Counted from the first letter of the stretch, positions 11,283 to 23,675 are shown. The stretch: 64,000 nucleotides of DNA from Hypomyces perniciosus (GCA_008477525.1 SPDT01000002.1:2356001-2420000); one strand, 5' to 3'. Made by a program: numbers and translations. Notes: generated by a model from the sequence alone, not told the origin.

Positions 11283-12226
11283 GTGGCTATTCCATGGTAG
11301 AAATCGTCCTTGCGACATCTGCTTAATATGGAACTGAATGCCAAAACTCCAACGGTATCATGAGATGTTAATGTCACGGTCATGATCTCTGTCACGACTG
11401 AGGGATTGAGAGATAGGGAAACGTTGTAGATAGTCTTCTTCTGACAGCTGCACATTTTTGTATAGTCTTATTGTCATTAAATCGAAGCGTACATTGTCTT
11501 CAATCTTCTTTGCGATATAGATCCTCACTTGTGATCCTCTGGCAATAGTAGAGTTGTTTCATCTTTGGCGAGTATTGGTGACATACCTTTACTAACTATA
11601 GAACATGCCTATCATTTGGATTGAATCGACGGGCAATGAATATTTGAGACTAGTCATTCAGGGGCCACAGAGTTCCTGGCCAGCCCCAAAGTGTATTCTT
11701 GACATTCTGGCTGCGTCTCGTTATATTTTGCGAAGCGTTAGAGGCAGACACCTCGAAACAAGAGGGAATGGGGGTGAAGTGTGCAGTTCATACGGGAATG
11801 CAAAGGTCGAGAAGAATTAAAGAACTCGTCATATAGCCTGCTCCCAGCGACTGCTCTTGGTGATTATTTATCTGAATTTTCCACAAATTTATCTGAATCT
11901 GTTGGTAGTATAGCAGCAGATATTGCGTTGCTTCACAGTATAAGGGGAGTGATGAGGTTGGAGCAATACTCGCAGGAGTCACTGGAGGCGAGCAGTTGAG
12001 GGTCAACTCGTGACTATAGTGACCTCTGAACTTTCTCCCCCTCATGGGAGTGAATCCCTTTATTTATACCCGTGAATAACTGTCATTCTGATCATGTACA
12101 GCCCCCTGACATGAAGTTTGCAAGTGAAAGCTTAACCTCATACGACCAGCAAGCCAAAGGTGATTGCGAAACCTGAAATCCCGCAAAATGACACCCTACG
12201 CAAAGACATTTAAAAAGCACTTGGGG
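11283..12226. other. Intergenic after the hydrophobin, with decamer repeat
   Basis: The first few hundred bases are presumably the hydrophobin 3' UTR and terminator. Two overlapping opposite-strand frames near 11605-12045 show no motif. The stretch ends in a tandem ACTTGGGGTC decamer that overlaps the tail of the next candidate exon. Confidence 0.45.
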
Positions 12227-12248
12227 TCACTTGGGGTCACTTGGGGTA
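12219..12248. repeat. Tandem decamer, three units
   Basis: ACTTGGGGTC repeated three times, the last unit differing at its end. It spans the stop codon of the minus-strand frame at 12227. Confidence 0.85.
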
Positions 12249-12430
12249 ATCCCACAAGCAACTAACAGTCGGCGCCTTCGCTGCTGAAGATCTCCTTCAA
12301 CGCCCAACTTCAATTCTGACAAAATTCGATCGACCTCATCCGTTGCAAACCACTGGTTAGTATCATATATAATACAGAGTAACCTGAATGACATAAGAGA
12401 AAAGAAAAGGAATACTACTGTGACTAGCAT
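12227..12430 (-). pseudogene. Orphan exon-like fragment, SAP-like helix
   Basis: The minus-strand frame ends in TGA at 12229-12227. Its last 45 or so residues look like real protein: NQWFATDEVDRILSELKLG, then GDLQQRRRRLLVACGI. The leucine-lysine pattern resembles a SAP-type helix-loop-helix that binds DNA, but this is a weak likeness. Just upstream are TACTAAC and CAG, possible branch and acceptor sites for an earlier exon, which I could not find. It is probably the last exon of a decayed gene. Confidence 0.25.
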
Positions 12431-13824
12431 GGAAGACTGTTCACATCGTCCGCTCGGGATGGAAATGGAGCTATTATCACCCCACCGGTCAACAGATTAT
12501 ACATACAAAGGCGCTAACTCCCCGTCGCCTTGAGCGGAGACGCTATTCTCCACAGCAACATCACGGTTCCGATCCCTATTCCACATCAGTATATATATTC
12601 GATCGCTCTGTATCCCGCAGAGTCCTCACCTGGATGTATTCTCCCGCAAAGAGCGCCTAATGCGGATTCGACACGATCAACCCTCTGTCCCTGGTGCTGC
12701 AGTTCCCGTTCAATATGGCCCAAGCGCCCTCCTCACACCCCTCGAGCCCCTCGAATGCCCCCTACGCCCGCACGTCCTCACGCCTTACGGAGTACACGTT
12801 CCCGAATTTGCTCAAGACGGTGACTCGCACGTGGTAGGTCGCCTACTCTCGCGATCTGTTCCGACAACGTGTGGAAGCTGCGAGATACTTCATCCAAGTT
12901 CGGCCGACCATCCATAGCTGACGGAATATGTACTGCTTGAAGGGATTTCAACTTACATGCAGTTCAACTTGTATGTAGGACTTCGTACTCCACAAACATA
13001 GACCGCCAAGAAAATCACCCCGCTGCGAGGGGGAAAATGATAATCCAACTGAATGACTAATCCCACCGGCGACTGTGATAGAGTGTTCGGACCTTTGGCT
13101 GTTGTATTAGACAGTATTGTATAGAATCGACAACTGCTGGATAAGAGTTATCTAGTAATGAGAGCTGCCTAACGTAAGTTGGGCCCAAAGTTAGCTGTAG
13201 CAATGACAGTAGTCAGTACGGAGTAGTACTAGCAGTAATACACCGTACTATGTACTTCGTAGATACTAGTAATTAAATTTAGTGGCGATTTGGCAATACT
13301 CTTGAAAGCTTTAACGGTCCCTGTTTTATTATCACCCACTTGTGGAGGAGGTAAGTGGCCTACAATCTACAACCCCCACACCCTTACTTGACCGAATTAA
13401 GAGTCTCTCTCCAAAAGAAAATGGGAAAATAAAAAGACAAAATTTCCTCTTTTCTCTAAAACAAAAAGGAGAAAGAAAGAATAAGGTAAATAAATGCTCT
13501 CCCACTCCAAAAAGAGTGTAGACGCCGCTCTCGGCCCCACAGCGGTCCGAACTAACACTGCACCAATCACCACTCTCCAAAAGCTGGGTCTGCTGGATAG
13601 GGGTACTCTGTAAACCAATCAATCAGCATCTATGATCTCTCTTCTGTTTTCCCCTTTACGCAAAACACCAAGATATCCAACTTCTACGAGAGCGAAATCC
13701 TTCGTGGTGGCAAGCTTGATGCCCGTCCATCTCGACAAGCTGGATCAATGTCGGTTGTGTATATGGCCTGGGGCGTGGAAAGACAGGCGAAGGTGGATCA
13801 ATACTGACAAGCCGATGCGGAACG
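12431..13824. other. Intergenic, one weak plus-strand frame
   Basis: A plus-strand ATG frame at 12660-12917 (85 codons, proline-rich, no motif) may be a remnant. The rest, including an A-rich tract near 13400-13490, shows nothing recognisable. A GTACGGAGTAG variant of the dispersed near-palindrome lies near 13216. Confidence 0.4.
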
Positions 13825-14685
13825 TCAGTAGGTCTCGTCTGACCAGGTTTCGCAGATATACTTGAGGTCTAACTTCCATTCCTCGTCGTAGGTGGAGTAT
13901 GGGCTGGATAGCATGGGAGCTTGCTTGTGGAGGTAGCACAGCTCGTCTCGCGGCATGCTTCTATGATGCCAACGTCTTGCGCAGGGGTCACATTTGATCA
14001 CTTCCGTCAACACTGTTTTGCAGGAGTTCGAAAAGGGTCGCAATAAATCGGCGTCGGTCGTGGCATTGTATACAATCCAGCCTGAAAACCGGTGCACTCC
14101 GATGGTCGCATCTGAATTGTGAACCCACGCAAGGATAGAGGAATGAAGCCGTTCTTGTTGTCCAGAGCAAGTGTTAGACTGTCGACAGGACTAATCATCT
14201 CCACGGAGGCCTTTGTACAGAGGCTGTCAGCTGCAAAGAAAACTGTGTAAACCAGATGAACAGACCCAAACTGGCTGGCTAATTACCTATGTTGGGCCTT
14301 GCGATTCGACGGGGATGCCTCGGGTGGGTAGATGTCAATCTCGTCCTGCGACTGGACATCAAGGCTGTGATGAGCGGTCCACATCTACATATTCTCTAGA
14401 TATACAGAAGACTTCTGCAAATTTTAGCATGGGGTCTTGGTGTTCTACTGAACGAGGACTGATGATCTGCGATCATGCTTGGCCAATGGTACGCGAGTCT
14501 GTAGGAATCCTTATGGTCTCTTTGACGATATAGATGCAGCGTGGAAAGAAGACAATTGAAGACGTCTTGGCCGCTATGAACAAGAGGCCATTAAGAATGG
14601 ATGAACCGTCAGAGACTCTGTTGCTCTTTTTGCCATATTTCTCAACGTTAAAATAACTGACTTGTTCGTAGTGTTGATATATCAA
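13825..14685 (-). pseudogene. Decayed multi-exon gene, family unknown
   Basis: Several protein-like minus-strand segments follow each other in different frames. From 14685 a frame ends at a TGA near 14475. The same frame then reads SVEHQDPMLKFAEVFCISRE and stops again. Next comes DVQSQDEIDIYPPEASPSN in another frame. After an intron-like gap (GTAATT to TTTGCAG), CTKASVEMISPVDSLTLALD follows, then about 90 residues ending ...ICETWSDETY* at 13825, in a shifted frame (VYNATTDADLLRPFSNSCK, cysteine-containing). The cysteines and NATT sequon would fit a secreted protein. Stops and frame changes prevent an intact model. A real but badly guessed intron structure remains possible. Confidence 0.35.
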
Positions 14686-16483
14686 GGCATAGTAATAGTA
14701 CCTACAACAAGTGTAGTGTTCTACGTCACTAAAAAGCCGCTGCTTACCATCCGCAATTCTCCCGCCTGACGAATCAACGCAAGCATAAGCCCTGCTTTAC
14801 CCTATTCGGAGCACAGACTCAATAACCCCATAACCCCAAGACCATTATTTACTCGTATTTATTATCCCCTTGTCAAACCGGGCTAACACCTATTACTAGC
14901 TGTTCCTTCAATAAGCGAAGAGAAAGACAGTCGATTTCCTATTACTCGTAGAACTTGCAAACGGCATTTCCCATGATACGGCCCGAAGCTGATAGACTGG
15001 CCTCCATAAGTCGATGAGCCTTTTCTCGCCGGGTCAAAGCGTACGTTCGAACAAGGATTACTTCCCCATATACTGAGTACCCCAGCCTAGTTTCCCCAGT
15101 ATTAGGCCCGTCTCAGGAAACTATTTCTTGCGTCACGAGAATTCCCCCGGTTTCTCGCCGAGCTCCCCCCACAGGCATCTTACGCAGCACCTCCGCAAAA
15201 TCCTTCGCGATCGGATAGAGCATGTGTTGCGACTTTGCGGGGGTGGCAGAGGAACTGAATCCGGGGGTGGCAGTCGATAGTAGGTGTCACATCTCGAAGA
15301 TCAGCCTCGTCCAGTAGCGTGGCGTGGTCAGACAGCCTTGTCAAGATCGCATGATTTCTTGGCCATGTTGCATGTTACAGCCTTGTAAGACACTCTAGCA
15401 TTTCAGTGGCTGAGAGCATGAGCTGGTCCGCACGAGTTTTGCTATACGGCCCGATCCTAACGTTCCCATGGTTTCACCCGAACTGTTGGAAGTTTCTAGT
15501 AGTATTGGAATAAGCCCGCAGGTGATTCACTATTATGGGTTGTAGTAGTATTGGCAAGATGTTTCCCTCTACCGCTCCGTCCTTGGCAAATTTCCGGGTG
15601 AGCGGCCACTCGGCTTCTTATTCTCTCCTGTACTCCGTACGGAATTACAACGTGTAAGTCCGGAAACCCACCAATTTCCGGAAACAGCGGACTCATAAGT
15701 TTCTAGCTATATTACACCGCATGCTCTCCATATAGATTACAAGAGCGGCAATAGCTTCAACTTTAAGGTTACCAGGTACTGAGGAAAATAACTCCTCTTC
15801 CCCATACTCGTCCCGCTGAGTGTCCGAATAGCGTCCGAAGATAGTGGGATGCCCCGGACCACCTGGCACATGATGGACTGAAAGCCGGAAAACAGAGAGT
15901 CAGAACCCCATAATGAGGCTCGAGACCACTTCTTTATGGAAGCAAAATATGGGGCACGCGGGAGAAAGCCAGGGCTAGTAGCTGTCTATCCGCGTGTGGC
16001 ATTTCTTGGCCCCATAGTCCTGGGACTGAGGGCCCTCCGGCGGGCGTCGTCCTGTGAGAGGATTAGGTAGGTGATTAAGATGGTTTATATTGCCTATCTA
16101 CTCTCCCCCTCGTTTGACGGATTTGGCTTGGCTATTTGCTGCGAGAATAGTGCCAAAAAAAAGTCACTCGTCCGGACGTAATCTCCGTTTTGGACTGACG
16201 AACTGCTTATGGGGGAAACGTCCATTTCCTAGGGCTTAGTTAGGCTCTCTTTCTTTGGTTAGACTCGCCCTTGCTACCTCCCTTCATAGACCAATCACAG
16301 ACCGAATCTGACATGGCCCATTCTAAGGGTTTTCCTACCTCACAGGGCAAGGTTCATGTAGTATTTCGAAGAAGGACGGTTCACGCCTAGCTCCAATAAT
16401 AAGACCGAATTGAACCTTGCGCTGTAACTTGTGCCTGTGGGTAGACGGTGGAGATATGGTCCGGTTCTTCGTCCACGTGGTAG
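14686..16483. other. Intergenic, no recognisable gene
   Basis: No protein-like frame of note. An exact GTACTCCGTAC copy lies at 15630-15640. Confidence 0.5.
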
Positions 16484-16717
16484 TACCGAGCCCACAACGC
16501 GGCTCCCCAGGACCATCAACATACCAATGCTCAACACCATGGAGAAGGGACCACTGTACGTGTCATCGCCATCAACTTTGTGGACTTCTTCGACAAGGCC
16601 GAGGCACGCCCGGGACTAAAGCAGCTCGTTGTCCGGCCAAATGAGCCCATGGAGATTCGGCTCCAGAATTTTCGGGTCTTGGCAGCCCTGGAATGCTTGA
16701 TGGCTTCAGGAATGTAG
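16484..16717 (+). pseudogene. Coding-like remnant without start
   Basis: A frame opening after TAG at 16481-16483 and closing at TAG 16715-16717 reads like genuine protein: TTVRVIAINFVDFFDKAEAR, GLKQLVVRPNEPMEIRLQNF, ending LECLMASGM. No upstream ATG is in frame and no clean upstream exon was found. I do not recognise the family. It lies just before the glucanase promoter. Probably the 3' remnant of a lost gene. Confidence 0.28.
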
Positions 16718-16741
16718 AAGAACAGTGCTGGTGACGTTGAA

Positions 16742-16747
16742 TATAAG
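16742..16747 (+). promoter_or_regulatory. Possible TATA box of the GH64 gene
   Basis: TATAAG 168 bp before the glucanase ATG; plausible position but a short motif. Confidence 0.3.
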
Positions 16748-16909
16748 AAGCTGCGATGCCGTCCTCATTGATCATGAGGTCCCTCCTAAACCCATTAAGC
16801 TTTTTCCACTTTGACTTTTGTAAGTGGGTCATATAACTTACCTCCCAAGACCTCGAGAGAATTCAGTTGTCCCTCTCTTGCGTCCATTTCAACCCCGAAG
16901 TGATTCAAA

Positions 16910-18271
16910 ATGCGACCGCTCGCCCTCTTTGCGAGTGCCCTATTCGCAGGCTCTGCATTGGCAGTTCCTTGGTCTCCCCTGAAGATCTCCAGAGCCGCCG
17001 CCGTCCAGAATCCCACCGTCGCCAGGCCCGGAGGCATCAAAGATGTCATCATCACCAAGGAAAACACCCTGAATGGAACTAGCCACGAGCACACCACCAT
17101 CGTCGTCAAGCCCGGCAAGACGGCCAGAGCGGCCCCTCTGCCTCTCGCCTTCATCAACAACTTCAGCGGCGGCCAAGTCAACGCCTACATCCAGGGCCTG
17201 GACTCAGCAAACAAAGTCGTCTTCGTCAGGGCCGATGGCAGCCTCGTCTACCCCAGCTCCGGCGGCTCGCAAATCCCCGTCCCCATCCCCGTCAACGTCG
17301 CCATCCCGCTTCCCGGCCTCGGCTCAACATTCAGCATGAACCTCCCCACGTCCATCAGCTCCGGCCGCATCTACTTCTGCGAGGGCCAGCTGCAGTTCTT
17401 CGTCGTCAGCACTCCCGGCGGCGATGGCGTGGTCCAGCCCTCCGTAGAGAACCTCAACGACCCTAGCTCCGGCTTGAACTGGGGCTTCGTCGAGTTCACT
17501 TACACCCCCAATGGCGTTGTCTACGCCAACATCAGCTATGTCGACTTCGTTGGCATGATCCTCAGCATGGCCCTCTCCGTCAGCGACGGCAGTGGCACGC
17601 AGACCACCAGGGGCCTCCAGTCCGCTGCCGTCAACAGCCTCTGCACCGGACTGAACCAGCAAACCAGCCGCGACGGCCGTCCCTGGAACAAGATGTGCGT
17701 GACCAACGCCTCAGGACGACTCATCCGCGTGCTCTCCCCCAACACATACCACGGGATCGACGCCAACGGCTTCAACGGCTACTGGGACGGCTACGTCAAC
17801 CAGGTCTGGAGCAAATACACCAGCGCGCCGCTCACCATCAACACGCAAACGCCGCGAGGCAACACCCAATGCCGCGTCTCCGGCGCCACACTCAACTGCA
17901 ACGGCGACAGCCGCGGATATCAGAAGCCCACTGCCGTCGACATCTGGGGCTGCAACAGCGGGCCGTTCACTGTCCAGGCCTCGGATAACGACATCCACCG
18001 CGCCGTGGTGCCTCGTCTCTGCGCCGCCTTTGTCCGCTCCACGCTCCTCCTGGCTCAGGGCAACGTCCAGCCTGGCGTGGGCGCGTCACAGTACTACCTC
18101 ACCAGCCCTACTAACCACTACAGCCGCATTGTGCACGCTCTGGAGATTGACGGTCGCGGATATGCGTTCTCGTATGATGACGTTAACCCCGACGGAGCTC
18201 CGGATTCCTCGGGTCTGGTCTCATCGGGCAACCCGAGCCTTCTGACTGTCCATATTGGTGGATCTGGTTAG
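16910..18271 (+). CDS. Secreted beta-1,3-glucanase, glycoside hydrolase family 64
   Basis: Intronless gene for 453 residues. Residues 1-18 (MRPLALFASALFAGSALA) form a signal peptide, so the enzyme is exported to cleave beta-1,3-glucan in walls of the fungus itself or of prey and host fungi. A pro-region of about 55 residues precedes the GH64 domain (about 76-450), which couples a beta-barrel to a thaumatin-like lobe. The family's catalytic Glu/Asp pair fits E195 in WGFVEFTY and D212 in SYVDFVG. The conserved YAFSYDDV lies near 418-425 at the C-terminus. Length is usual. Codon use is strongly C-ending, unlike the flanking remnants, and suggests good expression. The family call rests on the overall pattern; substrate chain length cannot be told. 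Confidence 0.9.
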   Translation: MRPLALFASALFAGSALAVPWSPLKISRAAAVQNPTVARPGGIKDVIITKENTLNGTSHEHTTIVVKPGKTARAAPLPLAFINNFSGGQVNAYIQGLDSANKVVFVRADGSLVYPSSGGSQIPVPIPVNVAIPLPGLGSTFSMNLPTSISSGRIYFCEGQLQFFVVSTPGGDGVVQPSVENLNDPSSGLNWGFVEFTYTPNGVVYANISYVDFVGMILSMALSVSDGSGTQTTRGLQSAAVNSLCTGLNQQTSRDGRPWNKMCVTNASGRLIRVLSPNTYHGIDANGFNGYWDGYVNQVWSKYTSAPLTINTQTPRGNTQCRVSGATLNCNGDSRGYQKPTAVDIWGCNSGPFTVQASDNDIHRAVVPRLCAAFVRSTLLLAQGNVQPGVGASQYYLTSPTNHYSRIVHALEIDGRGYAFSYDDVNPDGAPDSSGLVSSGNPSLLTVHIGGSG

Positions 18272-18965
18272 CTAACTAGTTAGTCAGGGGTGAAAAATAA
18301 AAAGAACGTTCGTTTTGGTCGGTTAGTCGGTCGCTTTCTTGGATTTCCTACTCTTCTTGTACATACTTTTTTGTTTTGCCGTTGTGCTCATCTGTCTTTC
18401 TCGTTTGCTGCTGTTGGAAAAGGGGTTTTCATAGGATGAACAAGTATGAATGAATACCAACCTGCATGCACACAAACATCGCCAAACTAGTGTTGAATTT
18501 ATTGGCTGCCCTCTCCTCATCAAGTCAGACGCCTACATGTAATTCATGACCCCTCGTGATGATTATCCTGCAAGCAAATATGGCGTTGAGAACATACCTA
18601 ATAAAATGACTATAAATGCATGATGATGTCCAGTCCCAACTCCCGCTTCCCCCCCCTTCTCGTCTTCGTCAAGTCCCCTCACTTCTGTGCCGTATGATGC
18701 CTCCACTGTGATGTGATGGCACACAGGCGTGATCGTGCGGGTACACAGAGAAAAAAATGAAGAGCAACAGTAGTATACATGCTTCATATTCGCAGCCATT
18801 GTTCGCCCATACGCCGGACCCCCTGCCTCCCCCGGTGCCTTCCAACCACATGAGATCCTGATGTCCTATTCCTACAACCCCCCCAAAATCCAAACAACAA
18901 TGCTATTCACGTAACTTCGAACCCTTCAAGCGTCCATCTTCTTCAATAGGTGGCGTGGCGACAAG
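18272..18965. other. Convergent intergenic region
   Basis: Holds the 3' ends of the glucanase (+) and ASH1 (-) genes, which face each other. No other feature seen. Confidence 0.5.
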
Positions 18966-21345
18966 CTACGACTTTCGAGGAGTCGTCGCTCTCCTGCTCG
19001 CAACAACCTTCTTTGCCGGAGTCCCTTTTCCAGGGGAAGCGCTCCCTCGCGCAACAATCGTCGTTTTCTTTGTCGACAAAGATCCTTGGCTATATGTCTT
19101 CATCACGCGATTCGTCTTCACTGCCGTTATCATGGCTTTCTTGGTTATCGAGCTTGTCCCCACGCGGGACATGGTAGCAGCAGGCGACTTTGTCCCAGTG
19201 GCAGCCGTCTTCTTCTTCGAGCCTGTCGCCATAGCTGCCGACATCTTCTTTTTAAGAGCCGTAGCAGCACCCTTTGCCGCTTTTAAGCTGGCGTTCGATA
19301 AAGGGTTCTTCACGCCCTTTGCGGGTTGAATCTTGCGCTTCTTCGCACTTGCGGCTTCTTCCTCGTCATCGCCAATCAGCTCCTTGAGCTTGCGTTTCCC
19401 GGCCTTGACGGTAGCCTTGACAGCATTCTTCAAATCTGTCTTCGGGACCTTGACCTCCTTGGGCTTTGGTCCCAGCACACCACGGCAGTTGGGCTGTCCA
19501 CAGAGACACTTCTGCACATTCTTTGCTGAAAACGGATCAAAGTTGTAGTCGTATGTCAGCTCTTCTCCAGTCATGATTGGCTTGTCGCCGGCGAAGAGTG
19601 CCATTCTCGGCTGGCCTGACACGATCCATTTGATCATTCGACAGTTGGGGTTGCAACTGTGGTTCACAAATCGAGCGATGCTGCCCGAAGTAGCATCGAT
19701 GATCATGTTTTGATCAAAACTCATCAAGTAATAGCACTGTCAATCACCATGTCAGTTCACACATTTCCCATCCTCAGCATGTGAATGCCGCAACGCACCT
19801 CGTTATCCCTGTAAATTTCATTCATCCGTCGCTCGCATTCCTCCTCGGTAATAATCTCTCCGGCATACTCCATGATGATCTGGTGGGGCTCGAAGCATCG
19901 ATTGCTGCGAACGCCGTATCCGCGGTCCGAGGTTTTGATGACTTCAACGCCAACTCGATACTTGCCGCCCTTCGCTCGTCTCGCCGTGAGTTGGGCAAAT
20001 GCGCGATTTGTGCAGTACTCTTTGCCAACATTGCAATTGGTCTCGTCACACTCATAGAGCATGATTCTGTTTTGGCAGCTCTCAGCACAGCCATCTTCTG
20101 GCAGGCACACACATTTGGACTGATAATCGTGAATGTGTGGCATCTTCTTCCAGTATTCCTTGGAGTCGCCGATAAACCGATCTAGAGCATGCATCTATTA
20201 GTAAATAGCTGGATATGGGATGAAGAAAAAGGCATACTCTTGGTCATCTTCTTCCACTCGTCTGGCTTGGGTTGGCCGGGAGGCAATGGATTGCAGATAT
20301 GATACGGCAGCTTGAAGTCGCGACCGTTGAGGAGGGTCCGGAAGCCATTGAAGATGGGCAGAGGCATAACACTGTTCACCTTGCTACTGGGGAGCAGTTC
20401 GGGGAATTGCGCGAGCTGCCTCTTCTCGATTGTTGTAAGACCACGAGTAACATCTTGCGACGGTTCTTGGCCAGCGTAGAGACCTTTGGCCAGGAACTTC
20501 TTAGTTCTCCGCTTCTTGGTCTGGGTAATTGGCTCGGACTCTTCTTCCTTGGGCGCATCCTCCGGTGTCTCGGCCTTTGCCTTCTTGCGCGCAGGCGGGT
20601 CCGGAGCGTCGCTGGGGTTGACGTATTTGCCGTTGGACCAGACGGAGTGTACAACAGGCGCGTCGTCGATATGAGCAAACTCCTTGGTGTCCTGGAGGCG
20701 CCGCAACTCGCGGGACATTTTAGACATGCCCTTGTCCATGACCTTGCGGCCGCGCTTGCCCATGGTGGAGAGCTTGGTAGCCAAAGCCGACACGGGGGTC
20801 ACGCCAGAGAGACGCGACGACGAGCGGAGACGTGGAGATGTCCGCGCCTGACGCCGTGTGCGCGGCGACTGCAGTCTTCCGGGCGAGCATTCGAGATTCA
20901 ACGCGTCAATGGCTCCGTTTGCAGTCCAGTTGATGTCTTCTCCCGCGCTCACGTCCGACCTGCCCGCCAGCGTGGTGCCCGCGATCGAGCGCCGTCTGTG
21001 GTGGGAGCCTACAACATCGCCCTTGGAGCGCCGGTGGCCATGGGCGCTCGTGCCGCTCAATTTGGACAGATTGTAGATGGGCGTGGACGCACGAGCTCGT
21101 CGTGGACGGCGCGGAGACGGCACCTCTATGACGGCGAGAGGCGGCGAAACGGCAGCGGGAGCGGTGGCAACGGCGGTGTCGTCGGCGACGGTAATGACAT
21201 CGTGTCTCGAAGTGTCGGAGTGCAGACTCGCGCTGTCGGCGACAGTGGTGGGAGGCGTAGAGCTGGAGGACGCGAGATTGGAGGAGGAGGAGCAGTCGTC
21301 TGTCGCAGGCGCCGAGAAATCGGCCTCTGCGAATAATAGGGACAT
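18966..21345 (-). CDS. ash1: Histone H3 lysine 36 methyltransferase, ASH1-like
   Basis: Nuclear SET-domain enzyme; fungal ASH1 places H3K36 methylation on weakly transcribed chromatin. Exons are 21345-20238, 20181-19799 and 19736-18966 (752 residues). ATG 21345 (MSLLFAEADF) is chosen; a longer frame upstream to 21468 looks like leader. The N-terminal 370 residues are disordered and Ser/Lys-rich. The AWS domain, about 386-440, has cysteine pairs in SKCVCLPEDGCAESC. The SET domain is about 440-565, with RGYGVRSNR, EYAGEI, the cofactor and substrate motif RFVNHSCNPNC (near 520-529) and ELTYDYNF. Post-SET CLCGQPNC is near 574-581. No WW or SRI segment is evident, which argues against SET2. The basic tail has KKT and SP repeats. 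Splice phases fit at both introns. Confidence 0.93.
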
Positions 21346-23675
21346 GGCGGGATGCGATTCGGCGCGCACAGCGGGCTCAAAACAACAGCAGCCCTGCACA
21401 CATGTGCACGGTTCGATCGATCGAGGAGGAAGGAGAGCAAAGAGAGAAAAGAAAGAAAGAAGACGCAAAGCGGAAAATAGGAAAAAATAGGAACAAGAAG
21501 AGAAGAGAAGGGTGATGCAGAGTTGTGTTGGTGTTGGTGTTGGCCGCCTGTCCGCTCCGTTTGTTGGTCGACAGACAACAGATCCCGAACCGAACAGAGA
21601 GATGAGGCGAAGTTTGCTGGTCCCGAGAGCCTGGGAGAGAGAGAGTCAGGACCCAGAGTCAGGATCAGGACCCAGAGAGATGGTTGCAAAACGCGGGTGC
21701 GCGCGTGGCTTCAACAGGGGCGTCAGACAACCACTATTAGTACGAGTAGTAGTAGTATTACTCCTCAAACCGCTTTTGATAATACCACTGCTAGTAGTAT
21801 TAATACTAGCTCGTTTTTTTTCTGCCCGGACGGACCCAGGGGCCAAGGGAACCACGACAAAATAGGCAAAAAGGAGGACAAGAGAAGAATACGAGGACGG
21901 ACGCCGTCCTGTCAGCAGATGAGTAAAAAAAAACCGTCAGCACGAAAGTGTCCGGAACACGCTCTGGCCTGGGCCGAGCTGAGCTGGGCTGCGTGGGCTG
22001 GGCTGCGTGGGCTGGGCTGGGCTGTGATGTGTGATAGATATCACGATGTCGAGAAATGATATCAAGAGATCAAGAACGACAGCGCGTGTCTTCTGCTGGT
22101 GTTGGTTGGCTTGCTTGCTCTGCTGGCTGTTATTGTTGGCTTTGCTGCGGCTGTTGTGTGTGTGAAGTGAGATGTAAGAAGAAAAAAAGAAGCCGAGTGG
22201 AAGGGCCCAGGCTAATATTAAGAGGCTGGCTCTACGGGCTTCTGCGCATGTAAACAACACAAACCCGAGCCTATGTACTACTACCACTTCCTATTATTAC
22301 CTCCAACCTTGAATAGTCTTTCTCTGACCGACTCCGCTCGTCTTGAGTTCTAGTTCACTTACACTTCACAGATACACCATCTGCCTGCCTCTGAACCGGC
22401 ATACCGGTCTTCCCTCCCCGTGACTGCGTTGCAATTGATCCATATATCCGGAGTATATGCCTCAGATACGGGCCAAACTTGATAATTGGCACCTCTCCTG
22501 ATCTCATGCTGCATCGTCTTCCTCCTCTGGCATCGTTAGAGTTGACCGTGAAGCCTCTGCAACCTAAACTGTAATGCTACTTCGTACCCGTGTTGATGTT
22601 TACTACGCCACATCCCGCCCCCATCATCCCCTCTATTCCTCTTTGACGCCATTCTCGAGATATCCAGCCCGGCACTCTGGACAAGTGTATTCGGGGTAAC
22701 GGCTTTGTCTGGTGGAAATTCTCCTCCCATCACAAACCCCAATCACATCCGACATCTCCCGAACGTTGCCTATCTAAACAGATATCCATGACTATCAAGA
22801 TATCGATACAAATCACACCATCGCTAAAGGCTCAAACTTGCCGAAACAATACCTCACTTGTAAAGACTCCTCAGTTTCGGCGTCAGGAATGGCGATATGC
22901 GCTCACGATGCCGTGGTTGTGTTTGTCTGTCTTACCACCTAGCACGGGTCACCGAAAAAAGACCTCACTGGCCCCAGTGAGATAACCCTGATATGATGGT
23001 GAGCCTGCCAGCATTTCTCACTGAGGACGAATTCCACCAACTGATATCCATGAAGCTAATCCAAGAGAAATCCGTCCGTATTAACATGAAGACTTGACGT
23101 TACGGGCCATATAAACTCCTTCTGTCACCGCTCTCTTTTCGTTTGCTACTCGAGTTGATGGTATTGCTGCAGTCTCTAGATATGTAGCCCAAGCCACATC
23201 CAGAAAACCCGATGTCAAGACAGATCAGCATCAAGAATGATGGCGGTGAATCTACGGAAATGATTTCCCACCTACGGAGTAGTCGTGGTGGAAATGCGCG
23301 ATATCAGGAGTGTCGGATATGACAGAAACGTCAACCATATGTGACATACTTTACGTCAAATTGCTAGCCAGCACTGGCTACCTCTGGCGGTCACGTCAGG
23401 CTGAATGGTTCGTGCGTGCTATGGGACTTATTCAACAGACTCAAAGAATCATCAGCGTAGAGAGCTCAAAATTAAACACACAAATGTTCGATCCATTCAT
23501 TAGAGAGCAAACGTCTAACTAGGCGGTATCTAATCTATACACAACAGGCGCCGTTCAAAACATTGGGGTATTACGGGCAACAGCCAACAACAAGACAAAA
23601 CAGCAAACAAATCCTCCAGCGCATTACAACCCGAATTACCGCCTCCGTGGCATGAGGGCCAATGGTACTTCCTTT
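21346..23675. other. Upstream region of ASH1 and 3' flank of SFH5
   Basis: About 2.3 kb without a convincing gene. Near 21785-21805 is an AT-rich inverted repeat (GCTAGTA ... TACTAGC). Near 21965-22020 is a GCTGGGCTGCGTGGGCTGG tandem. Frames here overlap on both strands and lack motifs. Part is probably ASH1 promoter and leader. Confidence 0.45.

Noticed and set aside
20272..21336. 354-codon plus-strand frame
   Set aside because: It lies wholly antisense to ASH1 exon 1 and is Arg/Gly-rich; the minus strand is plainly the coding one.
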